Positions 1-7,308 of a stretch of 17,898 bases of DNA are shown in pieces; positions within the stretch are counted from its first letter, which is position 1; the number at the start of each line of letters is the position of its first letter. The notes under the pieces are model-generated. The model ran no database searches, was not told the DNA's origin, and saw nothing but the letters and a program-made list of their open reading frames with translations. Position numbers and translations under genes: made by a program. Source of the DNA: Competibacteraceae bacterium UBA6584. GTDB taxonomy: Bacteria > Pseudomonadota > Gammaproteobacteria > Competibacterales > Competibacteraceae. The stretch lies in contig DJIW01000062.1 in the NCBI GenBank assembly GCA_002433805.1, positions 5,097 to 22,994 on the forward strand. The letters are read 5' to 3'.

Positions 1-375
1 TCCCATCCCGCGCCACCGTTCCAATTGGGCCTCCCAATCCGCCGGCGGAACCAACGGCAAGACCGGATGATAATAAGCGCCGCCGAGCACGTTGATGGCC
101 CGGTTGCTTTGGAATTGCCAAAGCAGCGCGCCGCAATCGACGATGCCGTAAGCCCGGCTTTGAAACTCCGAATGGGTCAAGGTTTCCATCAGCGTGCCCG
201 ACAGCGCCAGATGCACCCGTCCGACATCCTGCGCATCCGCCAGCGCCCGAGGAATCCGGTCCATCGCGAACAGAATTTCCTTGGCCTGCCATTCATCGTG
301 CGCCAGCAGATGCGCGAGATTGCCATGAGGCTGATGCAGGTTTAGCACCAGTGCATGGTAGATCGGATTCGCCAT
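1..375 (-). CDS. GH57 glycoside hydrolase, N-terminal part (cut by the window edge)
   Basis: This frame is open for 125 codons and runs off the left edge, so only the N-terminus is present. The protein starts MANPIYHALVLNLHQPHGN. The LNLHQP segment (residues about 12-17) matches GH57 conserved region 1, and VHLALSGTLMETL (about residues 60-72) resembles region 2. GH57 enzymes are retaining alpha-glucan hydrolases or transferases (amylase, amylopullulanase, 4-alpha-glucanotransferase, branching enzyme). The catalytic Glu and Asp regions lie outside the window, so the activity cannot be assigned. The start at 375 is supported by an AGGAG about 9 bases upstream. It is the last visible gene of a minus-strand alpha-glucan operon, 118 bases after a second GH57 gene. 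The two proteins differ clearly in sequence, so this is not a recent tandem copy. Confidence 0.85.
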   Translation of the reverse strand, partial: MANPIYHALVLNLHQPHGNLAHLLAHDEWQAKEILFAMDRIPRALADAQDVGRVHLALSGTLMETLTHSEFQSRAYGIVDCGALLWQFQSNRAINVLGGAYYHPVLPLVPPADWEAQLERWRGMG

Positions 376-493
376 GGTTCAAGCTCCTGCGGTGGGGCGA
401 GGCCGGCGGGCGAGGCCCCTCGCGCCGCCGCTTGTCGCCGCTTTATTTGTTCACGATTCGATCACCATCGATGCGGCTTGAAAGCCCGCGCGC

Positions 494-1957
494 TCAAAAA
501 TCAGCCTCGAGGATGGCGCTGGCGCGCCGGCAAATTTCCCGGCCGTAATCGGTCCACAACCCCTGACCCCAATACCGATAGCAACTGGTTTGCGAGCACA
601 TCAGATGGTAGAGCGCGTTGCGAAAGCGCGGGTCGCTGGGCGACACCGCCGGCTTCAGCACCTTCTCATAGAACTGGGAACTGGCCTTTTCCATCGGACC
701 GAGCACGTTGTCGTAGCCGCGCACCCAGGAAATGTCGTTGGTCCAACTGCCGCCTTCCATGTGGAAGCGGCCGTCCTCTTTTTTCAATTCCGCAATCACC
801 GCTTCCAATCGCTCGGGCCCGCCGCTCGGCTGGAAACGATCCCAGATCCGCTTCTGAAACAGCGGCTGGAGCAACGGCAAATCGCTTTCCTGAACACCCG
901 AGGCGAACAAATGTTCCAGATATTCGGTCGCATTCATCAGCGGAGTATCCGACCACGACGCTTCGCGCACCGAATCCATGTATTTGCCGGGAAACTCATT
1001 CATCATCACCCCGCCGTTTTCGCCATCGGCGATCTGAGTGACCAGCGGCGGCGCCGATTTCCCGGCCAGATCCCAACGCGACAGCCCCTTGGCCTCATAG
1101 TACGGCTGCATCTGCGCCACCAGTTTGGTGTCGCTGCCCTGCGTCTTGACGATGGCGATGATGCTGACCGATTCGCCCTTGGAATTCGTGCATATCAACC
1201 GGTGCGGAAAGTGCTTCTGTTCGGGGCCCCAGCCATTTTCCGGCCGCTCCACGGTATGCTCCTGCACCAACACCCACTGAAACCCGCAATCCACCAGCGT
1301 TTTAATATAGTCGTAAGCGGTATCGGGGTGATTGGGCAGCGCCATCTCCGAGGGCGAAAAGCCGCGCACCCGCGCCAGCGCCTCCAACCCGAAGATGCCG
1401 GCGAAATGATGCTGCCACGCCTTGACGTGCAACCTGAAATCCTGCGCCGGGGTCGAAGGCGCCACCGCGTGGCCCCACGGACAGCCCAGCCACTCCACCG
1501 CCCGCCGGTAATCGGGGTTGCGGGTGACGTTGCCGAGCGTGTCGAACACATCGTGCAACCCCATCGCGCGCAATCCGTGGAACAACGTCCCCGAATACTC
1601 CAGCATGATCCTCGGCTCCTTGCCCTCATGAATCAGTTGCGGGATGAATTCGCCCATCCGCTTGTAGCACCAATGGAAGACCGGCGCGTTGTGGTTGTCG
1701 CCGATGCCTTGGTTTTCCATCATGTACTGGAGATTGCTGATGATGCCCGCCGTGGTCAAATCGCCTCCGCCGGCCGGAATCAACGGTTGGTGCATGTGCA
1801 GGGCGATGGCGCAAGCCGCGCGGATGCGTCCGAAATCGACCCGGCTTTCCGGCAGGAACACCGGCCGATCGCGACCGGCGCGCATCGTGTCTTCCACCAG
1901 GGATTCCGAACCGCAGATCACGGGCAAGCCATCGATGTATTCTGGAAGCTGGCTCAT
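494..1957 (-). CDS. GH57 family glycoside hydrolase / glucanotransferase
   Basis: The protein has 487 residues from ATG 1957 and belongs to the GH57 alpha-glucan-active family. Family landmarks are HMHQPL (residues 54-59, region 1), LEYSGTLF (119-126, region 2) and RGFSPSEMAL (198-207, region 3), in which Glu204 is the likely catalytic nucleophile. No signal peptide is visible, so it probably acts in the cytoplasm on glycogen or maltodextrin. The frame is open 14 codons further upstream, but GAGGAG about 9 bases before ATG 1957 selects this start. It lies between glgA (103 bases upstream) and a second GH57 gene (118 bases downstream) on the same strand. The context indicates glycogen remodelling. 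Whether it is an amylase, a debranching enzyme or a 4-alpha-glucanotransferase cannot be read from the sequence. Confidence 0.88.
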   Translation of the reverse strand: MSQLPEYIDGLPVICGSESLVEDTMRAGRDRPVFLPESRVDFGRIRAACAIALHMHQPLIPAGGGDLTTAGIISNLQYMMENQGIGDNHNAPVFHWCYKRMGEFIPQLIHEGKEPRIMLEYSGTLFHGLRAMGLHDVFDTLGNVTRNPDYRRAVEWLGCPWGHAVAPSTPAQDFRLHVKAWQHHFAGIFGLEALARVRGFSPSEMALPNHPDTAYDYIKTLVDCGFQWVLVQEHTVERPENGWGPEQKHFPHRLICTNSKGESVSIIAIVKTQGSDTKLVAQMQPYYEAKGLSRWDLAGKSAPPLVTQIADGENGGVMMNEFPGKYMDSVREASWSDTPLMNATEYLEHLFASGVQESDLPLLQPLFQKRIWDRFQPSGGPERLEAVIAELKKEDGRFHMEGGSWTNDISWVRGYDNVLGPMEKASSQFYEKVLKPAVSPSDPRFRNALYHLMCSQTSCYRYWGQGLWTDYGREICRRASAILEADF

Positions 1958-2060
1958 GCTTGATATTCTCCTCGAAGGTTTTTTTGGGTCCGGTTTCAAC
2001 CGGCCGGCTTTCCGCGCGGCGGACGCCGGCGGCGGCGCGAACGCGGCGCCGGACTCCCGC

Positions 2061-3533
2061 TCACTTGCAACGGATATGCTCGTAGATATTCATGTAATCC
2101 TGACCGGGCCGGCACCATGAATAGTCGTAATTCATGCCGTGCACCATCAATTGCCGGAAATCGTCGGGGTGGTGGTGCCAGAGCGCGATGGCGCGGTGCA
2201 TGGCGGATTCGATGCCCGGATTATCGGCGTTGTGGAAGACGAAACCGTTGCGATCTTCCCACAGCTTGCCGTTGTAATCCTTGTCGAACACGGTGTCCTT
2301 CAGTCCGCCGATTTCGCGCACGATGGGGATCGTGCCGTATTTCAGCGCGATCATTTGGGTCAAGCCGCAGGGTTCGAACAGGCTCGGCATGACCACCATG
2401 TCCGCGCCCGCGTAAATCAAATGGGATAACTCCTCGTCGAAGCCCAATTCCAGATGGCAATCCTGGCTATCGTTGAGATGCCGCTTGAGGTTCCAGAACT
2501 GATGGTTGAGGTGCGAGTCGGGGCTTGAGCCGAGCAAAACGAACTGGGCGTTGTTGCGCAAGGCATAAAACAAAGCGTGCTGGATCAGGTGAATGCCTTT
2601 CTGGCCGTCCAGACGGCCGACGTACGCGATGATCGGCTTGAATTCCTTGCGCAACCACAAGCGGTCGCGCAAGGCGTCCTTATTGACGTATTTTTGATCC
2701 AAGCTCTCGACGCCGTAGCGGGCGGGAATATGCGGGTCGACTTCGGGGTTCCAGACATCGTAATCGATTCCGTTCAGCACGCCGCCGAACTTCCCTTGGT
2801 GTAATCCCAAGGTATGATTCAAGCCGCTGCCTTGGTCGGTGAAACGCGCCTCCTCGGCATGGGTCGGCGATACGGTGGTGACGAAATTCGAATACACGAT
2901 GCCGCCTTTCATCAGATTGACGGCGTTGTGATTGAAATTGTCCCGCAGCCGGTCGAAATTGAAATAGCTGGCGATGTTGGTCAGTCCGGCCGCCCACAGC
3001 ACATATTCGCCGGTCAAGCCTTGATGTTTGAAGTTGTGGATGGTGTAGCAGACTCGCTGCCAGTGCATTCCAGCGTGGGCGTACTGCTCGTAGAGCAGCA
3101 CCGGCACCAGCCCGGTCTGCCAGTCGTGGCAGTGGACGATATCCGGGCGGCGATTGTCCTTGAGCAGGAATTCCAGCGCCGCCTTGCTGAAGAACGCAAA
3201 CCGGCTGACATCGTCCGGAAACCCGTAATAATGGCCGCGGTTGAAGAAATTGTCCGGAGAATGCGGCTCGATGAAAAAACATTTGCGGCCGTGCACGAAG
3301 CCGAACCAGACCGAACAATGAATGGCGTTGTTGTACCAAGGCACCCAAAGGTCCTGCATGGTAATTTGCAGGCCCCAGATGTGGTCGTAGCGCATGCAGT
3401 CATACTTCGGCAAGATAATCTGCACTTCATTGCCGCGGACCTCCAATTCCCGGCTCAAACCGAACACCACATCCCCCAACCCGCCGACCTTGGCGACGGG
3501 CGCGCATTCAGGAGCAATTTGCACGATATACAT
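2061..3533 (-). CDS. glgA: Glycogen synthase GlgA (GT5, ADP-glucose dependent)
   Basis: This 490-residue protein is a GT5 glycogen/starch synthase, which transfers glucose from ADP-glucose to the non-reducing end of an alpha-1,4-glucan. The N-terminal Rossmann domain carries the family ADP-glucose signature KVGGLGD (residues 15-21) and CHDWQTG (135-141). The segment NGIDYDVWNP (254-263) is typical of GT5. The C-terminal domain holds YVGRLDGQKG (304-313) and SLFEPCGLTQ (384-393), with the conserved Glu387. Length is close to the usual 475-500. One variation is REIGGLKDTV, where bacterial GlgA usually has a Thr before GGL. An AAGGA about 9 bases before ATG supports the start. It sits between a GH13 gene (90 bases upstream) and two GH57 genes. 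No glgC or glgB lies in the window, so ADP-glucose supply and branching must be encoded elsewhere. Confidence 0.93.
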   Translation of the reverse strand: MYIVQIAPECAPVAKVGGLGDVVFGLSRELEVRGNEVQIILPKYDCMRYDHIWGLQITMQDLWVPWYNNAIHCSVWFGFVHGRKCFFIEPHSPDNFFNRGHYYGFPDDVSRFAFFSKAALEFLLKDNRRPDIVHCHDWQTGLVPVLLYEQYAHAGMHWQRVCYTIHNFKHQGLTGEYVLWAAGLTNIASYFNFDRLRDNFNHNAVNLMKGGIVYSNFVTTVSPTHAEEARFTDQGSGLNHTLGLHQGKFGGVLNGIDYDVWNPEVDPHIPARYGVESLDQKYVNKDALRDRLWLRKEFKPIIAYVGRLDGQKGIHLIQHALFYALRNNAQFVLLGSSPDSHLNHQFWNLKRHLNDSQDCHLELGFDEELSHLIYAGADMVVMPSLFEPCGLTQMIALKYGTIPIVREIGGLKDTVFDKDYNGKLWEDRNGFVFHNADNPGIESAMHRAIALWHHHPDDFRQLMVHGMNYDYSWCRPGQDYMNIYEHIRCK

Positions 3534-3623
3534 AAACGTCCATCCTTAAATTCTTATCCGCGCCCCTACCGCGCGGTTTAGCCCTCAACCCGGAACGCTC
3601 TCGCCGCGGCGGCGTCGCTCGCT

Positions 3624-4904
3624 TCAATCGGCAAGATGGTCGCGGCGGGTGACCAGCACGAACCCCTGGCCGGGCCGCAAATCGTAGGAAAACGGACGTG
3701 GGATATAGTCCAGGGGATACTCCGGAGAAACATCCATGAGCGGCGCGCCCGCCTGAATGTAGCTGCTCAGGTTTTCGGCGTAAAAGTATTGATGGTTCCA
3801 CGGATCCTTGTTGAGGATGATCAACGCTTCCTCGTGGCTGCGAGCGGATGCTTTCCACAGGATCAGGATGTTGGGATTCTGGTACGGCAGCAGGCTGGTC
3901 GGACATTCTTCCTGAAAGATTTGATAGCGCCGCTTGACGGCGTTGACCTGGGTGATGAAATCGACCAAATCGAGGTTTGCGGGCTCCCAGTCCTTCGGCC
4001 GCGTCTCGACCACGTGCAAGCGACGGCGAAAGCCGTATTCGAAGCCGATCGGAATCATCACCCCGGCCGAAAACAGCGCGGCGAACAAATAGCGTTGTTT
4101 GACCGCCGCGAGGTTGCCGTTGGCTTCCTGAAACAGTCGGTCGGTGTCATGGCTTTCGGGGAAACTGATGGACGGCGCGATCTCCCGCACCAACTGATAT
4201 TGTTCGAGCAACCAAGCGCCGTGAAAATCCCACCACTTGGAGCTGTTGAAGACGTAGTCGAAACCGGCTTGAGCCGTTTGCTTGGTCTGATCGGCGGTGC
4301 AGCCCAAGGTCTCGGCCGTAAAAATCGTATTCGGATACTGCTGGCGGATCTCGCGCATCAACCGGCTCCAGAGATGCCCCGGAACCTGATAGGCGGCGTC
4401 GCAGCGAAATCCCTTGAAGCCCAAACTCAGTAAATAATCGAGGATTTTATAAAAATATCGGTAGAGACCTTCGGGATCGGAGGTTTGCTGGTGGTTGAAA
4501 CGCACCAGATCGCCCCACACCACTTTCTGGCCGTTTTCGATGCAAAACGGATGGGCGAGATCGCCGTCTTCCAACAAGAACCATTCGCGGTGCTGGCGGG
4601 TCAGTTCGGAATCGAAGGCGCAATGGTTGATAACCAAATCCACCATGACCTTGAGGCCGAGCTGTTCGGCCGTCGCCAACGCGGCCTTGAGCTGTTGTTC
4701 GCCGGTCTGTTGGGAGGTCGCATCGACGAGCAGCGGGTTGATTTGAAAATAATCGGCGATGGAATACAGGCTGCCCGAACTTCCGGGCTTTTGCACCGGA
4801 TTGATGAAAACCCAATCGAAGCCCATGGCGGCGGCGCGTTCGAAGTGGGGTTTCCACGACCCACAGGGGCCGGCCAACAACGGAAATAGGTTATAGATCA
4901 GCAT
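3624..4904 (-). CDS. GH13 alpha-amylase-family enzyme, subfamily unresolved
   Basis: The protein has 426 residues from ATG 4904; GGGGAG about 6 bases upstream favours this over an in-frame start 13 codons earlier. All four GH13 regions are visible: MVDLVINH (87-94, region I), GFRCDAAY (165-172, nucleophile Asp169), IFTAETLG (194-201, acid/base Glu198) and ESHDTD (250-255, Asp253). The catalytic triad is therefore intact. The enzyme is short for GH13, with little room for a C-terminal beta domain. The segment around FINPVQKPGSSGSLYSIADY (33-52) recalls the glucanotransferase half of eukaryotic glycogen debranching enzymes and maltosyltransferases more than hydrolytic amylases; this is an impression from motifs. 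No signal peptide is present. It is the first gene of the minus-strand operon with glgA and two GH57 genes. It probably trims or transfers glycogen chains. Confidence 0.82.
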   Translation of the reverse strand: MLIYNLFPLLAGPCGSWKPHFERAAAMGFDWVFINPVQKPGSSGSLYSIADYFQINPLLVDATSQQTGEQQLKAALATAEQLGLKVMVDLVINHCAFDSELTRQHREWFLLEDGDLAHPFCIENGQKVVWGDLVRFNHQQTSDPEGLYRYFYKILDYLLSLGFKGFRCDAAYQVPGHLWSRLMREIRQQYPNTIFTAETLGCTADQTKQTAQAGFDYVFNSSKWWDFHGAWLLEQYQLVREIAPSISFPESHDTDRLFQEANGNLAAVKQRYLFAALFSAGVMIPIGFEYGFRRRLHVVETRPKDWEPANLDLVDFITQVNAVKRRYQIFQEECPTSLLPYQNPNILILWKASARSHEEALIILNKDPWNHQYFYAENLSSYIQAGAPLMDVSPEYPLDYIPRPFSYDLRPGQGFVLVTRRDHLAD

Positions 4905-5062
4905 GGCGACTCCCCTGAGTTTTTTCGTTCTAATGGCCCGCAAGCAAGCTCGCCCATTGCTCGGGCACAGCCGGGCTGACGGCAGCGCGGCGGCTCTAAG
5001 TGATTGTGAAAGCTTACCACGAAACGGTTGGGGAGGAGCCGCGGCCCCAGCGCGCGGCGGCT

Positions 5063-5083
5063 AAAAAGACGGCCCGCGCCCGT
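5063..5083 (-). terminator. Probable intrinsic terminator after bfr
   Basis: Reading the minus strand directly after the bfr stop codon, ACGG pairs with CCGT with an inner G-G mismatch and one further C-G pair around a three-base loop. This is followed by CTTTTT (five T at 5067-5063). The stem is short but GC-rich and the T-run is correctly placed. It would separate the bfd-bfr unit from the alpha-glucan operon that starts 159 bases downstream. Confidence 0.5.
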
Positions 5084-5548
5084 TTAAAGTTGCGCTTGCA
5101 AATAATTGGGCAAGCCCAGACGTTCGATTAAACCCAACTGCGTTTCCAACCAGCCGATATGCTCTTCCTCGCTGGCGAGGATCGCGGCCAGCAGATCGCG
5201 GGTCACGTAATCGCCGCAACTTTCGCAATACCCGACGGCCTCCTTGTACAGAGGATGGGCGATCTGTTCCATCCCGAGATCGCCGCGCAACAGTTCCTCA
5301 ACGTTTTGGCCGATCATCAGTTTGCCGAGAGCTTGCAGGTTGGGCAGCCCCTCCAGATGCAGGATGCGCTTGATCAAGCGATCCGCGTGTTTCATCTCGT
5401 CGATGGATTCGTCATATTCGTGCTGGCCGAGCTTGAGCAGCCCCCAGCTCTCGAGCATTCGGGCGTGGAGGAAATACTGATTGACGGCGGTCAGTTCGTT
5501 CTTGAGCGCTTTATTGAGGTATTCGATAACCTTGGCATCGCCTTTCAT
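5084..5548 (-). CDS. bfr: Bacterioferritin (haem-binding ferritin)
   Basis: This 154-residue protein matches bacterioferritin throughout. Bfr forms a 24-subunit shell that oxidises Fe(II) at a di-iron site and stores it as a ferric mineral in the cytoplasm. Every ferroxidase ligand is present: Glu18, Glu51, His54, Glu94, Glu127 and His130. Met52, which ligates haem between two subunits, is also present (DEMKHAD, residues 50-56). The N-terminus MKGDAKVIEYLN and the C-terminus NYLQAQL are typical, and the length is close to the usual 155-160. GAGGAG about 9 bases before ATG supports the start. It lies 21 bases after bfd on the same strand, so the two are very likely co-transcribed. No clear Fur box was found upstream of the pair. 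Confidence 0.96.
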   Translation of the reverse strand: MKGDAKVIEYLNKALKNELTAVNQYFLHARMLESWGLLKLGQHEYDESIDEMKHADRLIKRILHLEGLPNLQALGKLMIGQNVEELLRGDLGMEQIAHPLYKEAVGYCESCGDYVTRDLLAAILASEEEHIGWLETQLGLIERLGLPNYLQAQL

Positions 5549-5569
5549 CGCACGGCTCTCCTCGACGGA

Positions 5570-5869
5570 TTATAAATCGACGGCGAACCACGCGGCCCGC
5601 TGGGGCGCGGGTTCGACAGCCGGCGGCGCGGGGGTCGGTTCCGCGCCCGCCGCCGGAGCCGCCGCCGCGGCCGATCCGGGCGCTGGCGGCGCGAGTTCCG
5701 GCGGCGCGGCCAGACAGGACTCTAGCAGTTCCCGGACGCTGTCGACACACTTTCCGCATTCGATACCGATACCGAAGCGAATGCCTAAATCGCCCATGGT
5801 GCGGTCCCCTTCCTGGACCGCTTGTCGGATTTGTTGGTCGGAGATCGCCTTGCAAACGCACAGATACAT
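5570..5869 (-). CDS. bfd: Bacterioferritin-associated ferredoxin with Ala/Pro-rich C-terminal tail
   Basis: The protein has 99 residues. The first ~55 form a BFD-like [2Fe-2S] domain with cysteines at 4, 6, 38 and 41 (LCVCKAIS and ECGKC). In known systems Bfd docks on Bfr at the haem and delivers electrons that reduce and release stored iron. The start at 5869 is chosen because the BFD fold begins with MYLCVCKA and GAGGGG lies about 9 bases upstream, although the frame is open further. Odd feature: Bfd proteins are usually 60-75 residues, but here about 45 further residues rich in Ala and Pro (roughly 57-90) follow and end in AAWFAVDL. The tail looks flexible and low-complexity; its function is unknown. 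bfr follows after 21 bases. Confidence 0.9.
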   Translation of the reverse strand: MYLCVCKAISDQQIRQAVQEGDRTMGDLGIRFGIGIECGKCVDSVRELLESCLAAPPELAPPAPGSAAAAAPAAGAEPTPAPPAVEPAPQRAAWFAVDL

Positions 5870-5929
5870 GATTTGAACCCCTCTATTACCAATCGGGTGG
5901 GTCGATAGCGGCTTTGCAGAGGGTCCGCG

Positions 5930-5944
5930 CGCGATTGAATCGCG
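5930..5944. promoter_or_regulatory. Perfect dyad between divergent bfd and GT2 genes
   Basis: CGCGATT, one central G, then AATCGCG forms a perfect 7-base inverted repeat in the 221-base divergent region 5870-6090. Symmetry and position suit a dimeric regulator, but no known operator was recognised and it could be chance in GC-rich DNA. No confident promoter pair was found in the rest of this gap. Confidence 0.3.
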
Positions 5945-6090
5945 GATAGCTCTTGCCACGAGCCGGATGAAATCAGACACTGAATGGACGCGGTCGCTCC
6001 GATCTCATCCGATAAAAGTAGAGCAAAACGCTTGGAATTTACCAGCTTGATCCGAACCGAACCAGCAAAACCGCACCGGATGCCCGCATC

Positions 6091-6879
6091 ATGTTGAATG
6101 CCGCGAAGCAAGCACGCTGCTTTCCGGACGCGCCGGCCCTCCTCGATAGCCCCCCCGAACCGCCTCGGCCGCGGGCGGGTCTCGACCGGCCGATCGCGCT
6201 GATTCCGGCCTACAACGAGGAAGCGACCATCGGGTCTATCGTCGGGCAGATCCGCCAGCGCTTCGATTATCCGGTGGTGGTGATCGATGATTGCAGCAGC
6301 GACGCCACCGCCCGCCGCGCGCGCGCGGCGGGCGCGACCGTCCTGCCCTTGAGCCTGCAACTCGGAGCCTGGGGGGCCATTCAAACCGGGCTGCGCTACG
6401 CCTTGCGGCATGGCTACCAAACCGCCATCACCCTCGACGCCGACGGCCAGCACGAACCGGAATGCATCGGGGAGTTGATCGAGCCCCTGATCGAGCGACA
6501 AGCCGACGTGGTCATCGGCGCGTTCCCCGAGCGCGCCAGCCGCGCCCGCCGCTTGGCGTGGTCGTATTTTCGTTGGCTGACCGGCTTGAAACTGGAAGAC
6601 ATCACCTCCGGCTTTCGGGCTTACAATCACCCCGCGATGACCGTCTTGGCCTCGCCCGAGGCCAGCTTGCTCGACTATCAGGATGTCGGGGTCTTGCTGA
6701 TCCTGCGCCGCAAACGCTTGCGCGCCGTCGAGGTGCCGGTATCCATGCAGCCGCGCGCGCAAGGCTCGTCGCGGGTGTTCCGCTCCTGGTGGATCGTGGG
6801 CAAGTACATGCTGCAAACCAGCGTGCTCTGCCTGGCGCGCATCGGCCACCGTTCCACCCCGCTCACGCCCGACGACTGA
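6091..6879 (+). CDS. GT2 glycosyltransferase, dolichyl/polyprenyl-phosphate mannose synthase-like
   Basis: The protein has 262 residues and a GT2 catalytic domain at about 33-220. Motifs are IPAYNEEATIG (38-48), VVVIDDCSSDAT (62-73) and the metal-binding DADGQH (116-121), followed by DITSGFRAYN, typical of the DPM/DPG-synthase branch. Such enzymes move a sugar from a nucleotide donor to polyprenyl phosphate or to a lipid-linked glycan on the cytoplasmic face of the membrane. No membrane span follows the domain, so the adjacent DUF2304 membrane protein may act as partner. The first ~30 residues are Pro-rich and not part of the fold. No strong Shine-Dalgarno precedes ATG 6091, so the start is uncertain. 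DUF2304 and GT4 genes follow on the same strand with almost no spacing, indicating an operon. Confidence 0.88.
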   Translation: MLNAAKQARCFPDAPALLDSPPEPPRPRAGLDRPIALIPAYNEEATIGSIVGQIRQRFDYPVVVIDDCSSDATARRARAAGATVLPLSLQLGAWGAIQTGLRYALRHGYQTAITLDADGQHEPECIGELIEPLIERQADVVIGAFPERASRARRLAWSYFRWLTGLKLEDITSGFRAYNHPAMTVLASPEASLLDYQDVGVLLILRRKRLRAVEVPVSMQPRAQGSSRVFRSWWIVGKYMLQTSVLCLARIGHRSTPLTPDD

Positions 6880-6888
6880 GAACCCCGC

Positions 6889-7308
6889 ATGCTCACCTAT
6901 CAAAGCACCTCGATGGTGATCGGGATCAGTCTCGCCCTCATCATCCTGTTTCTGGTCCGGCGCGACCGCTTGCACGGACCTTATGCGATCTGGTGGATCG
7001 GAGCCGCCGCAACCGTCGGCGCGCTCGGTTTTTATCCCGAACTGTTCGATCACCTCGCCGTTTATCTTGGCGTGCGCTATCCGCCGATTCTGGCGATCAT
7101 CCTGGGCTTGGGAATGCTGTTGGTCAAAATTTTGACCATGGATCTGGAACGTTCCCGGCAGGAGCGTTTGATCCGACGCTTGACCCAACGGCTGGCGATG
7201 CTGGAAGCGCGCGGCCCCCTACCGGACATCGGGGAGCCGGGCTCCGAACCTAAAGTCGAAGATTCGGCTTATCCCGCCCCGCGCGCGAGCGGCTCTCAAA
7301 AAGCGTGA
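6889..7308 (+). CDS. DUF2304-family small membrane protein
   Basis: The protein has 139 residues with three hydrophobic segments at about 8-24, 34-50 and 66-86. A charged, probably helical stretch (LERSRQERLIRRLTQRLAML) and a polar C-terminus follow. This layout (RRDRLHGPYAIWW, PELFDHLAVYLG, YPPILAIIL, then a basic helix) matches the DUF2304 family, which commonly sits beside DPM-like GT2 genes in polysaccharide clusters. The biochemical function of DUF2304 is not established; a role as membrane partner of the neighbouring soluble GT2 is inference from context. It starts 9 bases after the GT2 stop, and its own stop overlaps the start of the GT4 gene, consistent with translational coupling. 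Confidence 0.8.
   Translation: MLTYQSTSMVIGISLALIILFLVRRDRLHGPYAIWWIGAAATVGALGFYPELFDHLAVYLGVRYPPILAIILGLGMLLVKILTMDLERSRQERLIRRLTQRLAMLEARGPLPDIGEPGSEPKVEDSAYPAPRASGSQKA

Noticed and set aside
590..1963. Long plus-strand open frame (457 codons) opposite the GH57 gene
   Set aside because: The translation is Arg/His/Pro-rich with no family features, while the opposite strand encodes clear GH57 motifs. It is a shadow frame of GC-rich coding DNA.
1990..2003. CCGGTT-TC-AACCGG hairpin beside a T-run, considered as a terminator
   Set aside because: The T-run precedes the hairpin on the plus strand and appears as a trailing A-run on the minus strand, so neither direction gives a terminator. It also lies inside an operon.
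3568..3577. ACCGCGCGGT palindrome between the GH13 and glgA genes
   Set aside because: It is short, GC-only symmetry expected by chance in this DNA, with no T-run and no operator context.
5785..7188. Minus-strand open frame of 467 codons across bfd, the intergenic region and the GT2 gene
   Set aside because: It runs antisense through a clear GT2 and DUF2304 and out of frame through bfd; its composition is low-complexity Gly/Gln/Asp-rich with no recognisable domain.
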